Assembly (NCBI GenBank): GCA_032251145.1 | Contig: JAVVER010000132.1 | Span: 1-8,698, forward strand | DNA from: BRH-c54 sp032251145 | GTDB taxonomy: Bacteria > Bacteroidota > Bacteroidia > Flavobacteriales_E > Vicingaceae | DNA length: 8,698 bases | Reading direction: 5' to 3' | Shown here: in pieces, positions 6,811 to 8,698 of the stretch | How positions within the stretch are numbered: position 1 is the stretch's first letter | How the letters are laid out: every line of letters begins with the position of its first letter | Program-made: the position numbers and the translations under genes | Notes under the pieces: model-generated | Databases searched by the model: none | The model's input: only the letters and a program-made list of their open reading frames with translations | What the model was told of the DNA's origin: nothing

Positions 6811-6842
6811 CCCCTCTTGAGAGGGGCAGGGGTGTGTTTTTT
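6811..6842 (+). repeat. G/C-rich palindrome followed by T run, possible terminator
   Basis: CCCCTCTTGAGAGGGG (6811-6826) is a near-perfect palindrome able to form a 6-7 bp stem. It is followed by CAGGGGTGTG and then six T (6837-6842). The gap of 10 nt between stem and T run is too long for a classic intrinsic terminator, so a repeat-family origin is preferred; weak termination after the carboxylase gene remains possible. Confidence 0.5.
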
Positions 6843-6844
6843 AA

Positions 6845-6860
6845 ATTAGAAATTATAGAT
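6845..6860 (+). repeat. 16-nt AT-rich direct repeat, right copy
   Basis: ATTAGAAATTATAGAT differs from 6703-6718 by one base. Further variants (ATTATAGATTG) follow up to about 6887, supporting a low-complexity origin. Confidence 0.6.
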
Positions 6861-6915
6861 TGTAGAAGTTGGAAGAATTATAGATTGAAGACTGAGAACT
6901 CAATAATTAACAATA

Positions 6916-6942
6916 TTTGCGTCTCTGCGTCTTTGCGAGAAA
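6916..6942 (+). repeat. 27-nt TTTGCGTC repeat, copy 2
   Basis: TTTGCGTC, TCTGCGTC, TTTGCGAG and AAA: 26 of 27 positions are identical to 4893-4919, same orientation. It ends only 12 nt before the ATG of the DUF2797 gene, so if transcription starts upstream it is part of that gene's 5' leader. Confidence 0.85.
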
Positions 6943-6954
6943 AATTAACTATAT

Positions 6955-7752
6955 ATGAATCATTCAGGAACCCTTTTAAAAATGCAAACGCAACTTCAGG
7001 ATGAAGTTCAATACCATTTACCAATTGGTGAAGAGTTGATTTATCTTAATGAGCTGATAGGACAAACTATTAAGTTGACTTATGAAAATGCCATTTACTG
7101 TATAAAATGTGGACGAAAAACGGTAAAATCGTTTAATCAAGGTTTTTGCTACCCTTGTTTTAGAGATGCTCCCGAAGCTGCCGATTGGATTATTCATCCC
7201 GAAAAATCGCAAGCACATTTAGGTATTGAAGACCGGGATTTGGAGTACGAAAAAGCAGTACAATTACAACCTCACATTGTTTATTTATCACTCACAAGTG
7301 GAATAAAAGTGGGAATAACCAGATATACACAAGTACCTACACGTTGGATAGACCAAGGAGCCTCGCAAGCTATAAAATTAGCAGAAACCCCAAATCGTTA
7401 TTTGGCAGGAATGATAGAAGTAGGCTTAAAAAACTACATGGCAGATAAAACCAATTGGCAGCAAATGCTAAAAAACGTGCAACCAAATTTAGATTTACTT
7501 GCCGAACGAGAAAAGGTGAAATTATGGTTAGATGAAACTTATCATCAATATTTTGATAAAGAAAACAATATCATTCATATAAATTATCCAGTATTAAATT
7601 ATCCTGTAAAAGTAAAAAGCATAGGTTTTGATAAAATTCCGGAGTACGAAGGAAGATTAGTAGGTATTAAAGGGCAATATTTACTATTTGAAAACGGTAT
7701 TGTGCTCAACATCAGAAAACATGCAGGATTTGTTGTAACTTTATCTTTTTAA
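6955..7752 (+). CDS. DUF2797 family protein, 265 aa
   Basis: The sequence follows the pattern I know from flavobacterial DUF2797 proteins. Residues 49-68 form a Cys4 knuckle, C49-x2-C52-x12-C65-x2-C68 (YCIKCGRKT ... QGFCYPCF), that probably binds zinc. Residues about 107-130 (HIVYLSLTSGIKVGITR, then RWIDQGA) look like the YL...VKiGiT...R..Q core of GIY-YIG/T5orf172-type domains, and Glu of AGMIEVGLK (about 151-159) sits where the GIY-YIG catalytic Glu helix would follow; this structural reading is my inference. No function is established for the family that I can cite. A second Cys pair I associate with some members (around PELC) is absent here (HPEKSQAH, 81-88). ATG 6955 is preferred over ATG 6982 because the LLKMQT segment before the second Met resembles the start of homologues as I recall them. 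The kelch gene follows after 11 nt. Confidence 0.85.
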   Translation: MNHSGTLLKMQTQLQDEVQYHLPIGEELIYLNELIGQTIKLTYENAIYCIKCGRKTVKSFNQGFCYPCFRDAPEAADWIIHPEKSQAHLGIEDRDLEYEKAVQLQPHIVYLSLTSGIKVGITRYTQVPTRWIDQGASQAIKLAETPNRYLAGMIEVGLKNYMADKTNWQQMLKNVQPNLDLLAEREKVKLWLDETYHQYFDKENNIIHINYPVLNYPVKVKSIGFDKIPEYEGRLVGIKGQYLLFENGIVLNIRKHAGFVVTLSF

Positions 7753-7763
7753 AATATTTCACT

Positions 7764-8698
7764 ATGAAAAATATTTTTATTTCTACGCTATTTCTTTTAT
7801 TAACTTATAATGTAAAAGCTCAGTCTTGGGGATTTAACTGGATTGTAACTGAAAAACAACCGATGCCTATGGCTGTTGCAAATAATGCCGTTACAGGTGC
7901 GGAATTTAATGGTAATAGCTACGTTTATTCTTTTGGAGGGATAGATACTACAAAAAATTGGTCGGGAATAACAAAAAAATCATTTCGATATGATGTAAAT
8001 AATGATTTATGGATTACTTTACCTGATTTACCTGATACATTAGGTAAAATAGCATCTGGGGCATCAACCATAGATAGCATTATTTATATTGTAGGTGGAT
8101 ACTATGTTTTTGCTAATAATAATGAAATTTCATCAAATAAAGTACACCGTTTTAATACACGAACAAATACATATTTAACAGATGGAACACCAATTCCTGT
8201 TGCCATTGATGATCATGTGCAAGCTGTTTATAAAGACAGTTTAATCTTTGTAGTTACAGGTTGGAGCAACACCACCAATATTCCCAATGTTCAAATTTAT
8301 GATCCAGCAAACGACAATTGGTTAGTTGGAACATCAACGCCCAATAATAACACATATAAGGCTTTTGGAGCTACTGGGACTATTTTGGGTGATACATTAT
8401 ATTACCATGGAGGAGCAAGCACAGGCATTAATTTTCCTGGTCAAAATTCGTTGCGTAAAGGGTATATAAATCCGCTAAATCCAACTCAAATTACTTGGTT
8501 TAGTTCTCCCACATCTTTTTTTACCTATAGAGCAGTTGCATTTTCTTTTGGTGCTAATGAGATTTGTTTTTTAGGAGGCTCTGCTACCACCTATAATTTT
8601 AACGGAATTGCCTATAATGGGAGTGGAGGAGTATCTCCAAAAAATAAATTAACTGCTTATAATATATTTACGAATCAACTTATTGATTCAATTCCTTT
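7764..8698 (+). CDS. Secreted kelch-repeat protein, partial at right edge
   Basis: The frame is open from ATG at 7764 to the window end (311 codons and two bases), so the C-terminus is missing. Residues 1-20 are a signal peptide (MKN, hydrophobic IFISTLFLLLTYNV, cleavage at KAQ). Kelch-like blades follow: YVYSFGGID with SFRYDVNNDLWITLPDLP (53-90), IIYIVGGYY with VHRFNTRTNTY (106-137), IFVVTGWSN with VQIYDPANDNW (161-186), TLYYHGGAS (211-219) and ICFLGGSA (267-274), each with the beta-strand, paired Gly and later Trp/Tyr pattern. Such proteins fold as beta-propellers that bind proteins or glycans. In Bacteroidota, secreted kelch proteins often end in a type IX secretion sorting domain, which would be beyond the edge and cannot be seen. 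The start lies 11 nt after the DUF2797 stop, suggesting a shared transcript, although a functional link is doubtful. Confidence 0.87.
   Translation, partial: MKNIFISTLFLLLTYNVKAQSWGFNWIVTEKQPMPMAVANNAVTGAEFNGNSYVYSFGGIDTTKNWSGITKKSFRYDVNNDLWITLPDLPDTLGKIASGASTIDSIIYIVGGYYVFANNNEISSNKVHRFNTRTNTYLTDGTPIPVAIDDHVQAVYKDSLIFVVTGWSNTTNIPNVQIYDPANDNWLVGTSTPNNNTYKAFGATGTILGDTLYYHGGASTGINFPGQNSLRKGYINPLNPTQITWFSSPTSFFTYRAVAFSFGANEICFLGGSATTYNFNGIAYNGSGGVSPKNKLTAYNIFTNQLIDSIP

Larger units (their letters stand above)
6694..6954. other. Intergenic mosaic of repeats
   Basis: These 261 nt separate the carboxylase and DUF2797 genes and contain almost only repeat-type sequence: an AT-rich motif, two adjacent G/C-rich hairpins within a partial outer stem, a third G/C-rich palindrome with a T run, a second copy of the AT-rich motif, and the 27-nt TTTGCGTC repeat. 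The open frame crossing it from a TTG at 6762 is built from the repeats and is not a gene. The 12 nt from 6943 to 6954 (AATTAACTATAT) form the immediate leader of the next gene. Confidence 0.8.

Noticed and set aside
6762..7004. 80-codon plus-strand frame starting at a TTG
   Set aside because: It is made of the G/C-rich palindromes, AT-rich repeats and the 27-nt repeat, and overlaps the start of the DUF2797 gene; the translation has no protein-like features.
7018..7218. 66-codon minus-strand frame
   Set aside because: Antisense to the recognisable Cys4 part of the DUF2797 gene.

Overview
The window is AT-rich DNA that looks like a chromosome segment from a member of Bacteroidota, most likely of the Flavobacteriales. 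This is inferred from the gene content (exported TPR and kelch proteins whose signal peptides end in AQ, a flavobacterial-type DUF2797 protein, YwqK-like MORN lipoproteins), from A-rich leaders without Shine-Dalgarno sequences, from TAnnTTTG-type -7 promoter elements, and from intergenic repeat families that I associate with this phylum. No rRNA, tRNA, CRISPR array, transposase or phage gene is visible.

Left part (1-1963, minus strand): three small genes for exported proteins lie head to tail. In transcription order they are a lipoprotein with an SH3b-like domain (1963-1175), an unrecognised secreted 165-aa protein (1090-593), and a MORN-repeat lipoprotein (589 to beyond the left edge). The last two are separated by only 3 nt.

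Middle (2134-4654): a complete SLC13/DASS-type sodium-coupled carboxylate or sulfate transporter on the plus strand converges on a minus-strand gene for a secreted protein of about eight TPR repeats. The TPR gene lies between two diverged, inverted copies of an intergenic repeat.

Right part (5050-8698, plus strand): the carboxyltransferase (beta) subunit of a biotin-dependent acyl-CoA carboxylase, most like methylcrotonyl-CoA carboxylase, is followed by a 261-nt mosaic of repeats. Then come a DUF2797 protein with a Cys4 zinc knuckle and a possible GIY-YIG-like core, and 11 nt later a secreted kelch-repeat protein that runs off the right edge.

The genes do not form one recognisable pathway. 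The transporter and the carboxylase subunit are housekeeping metabolic genes; the exported repeat proteins are accessory genes of unknown partners. I see no convincing new multi-gene system. The most distinctive non-coding signals are a 27-nt direct repeat found upstream of two genes (26 of 27 positions identical), a palindromic G/C-rich block between short direct repeats, and two identical TATTTTTG elements placed 24-25 nt before two start codons.
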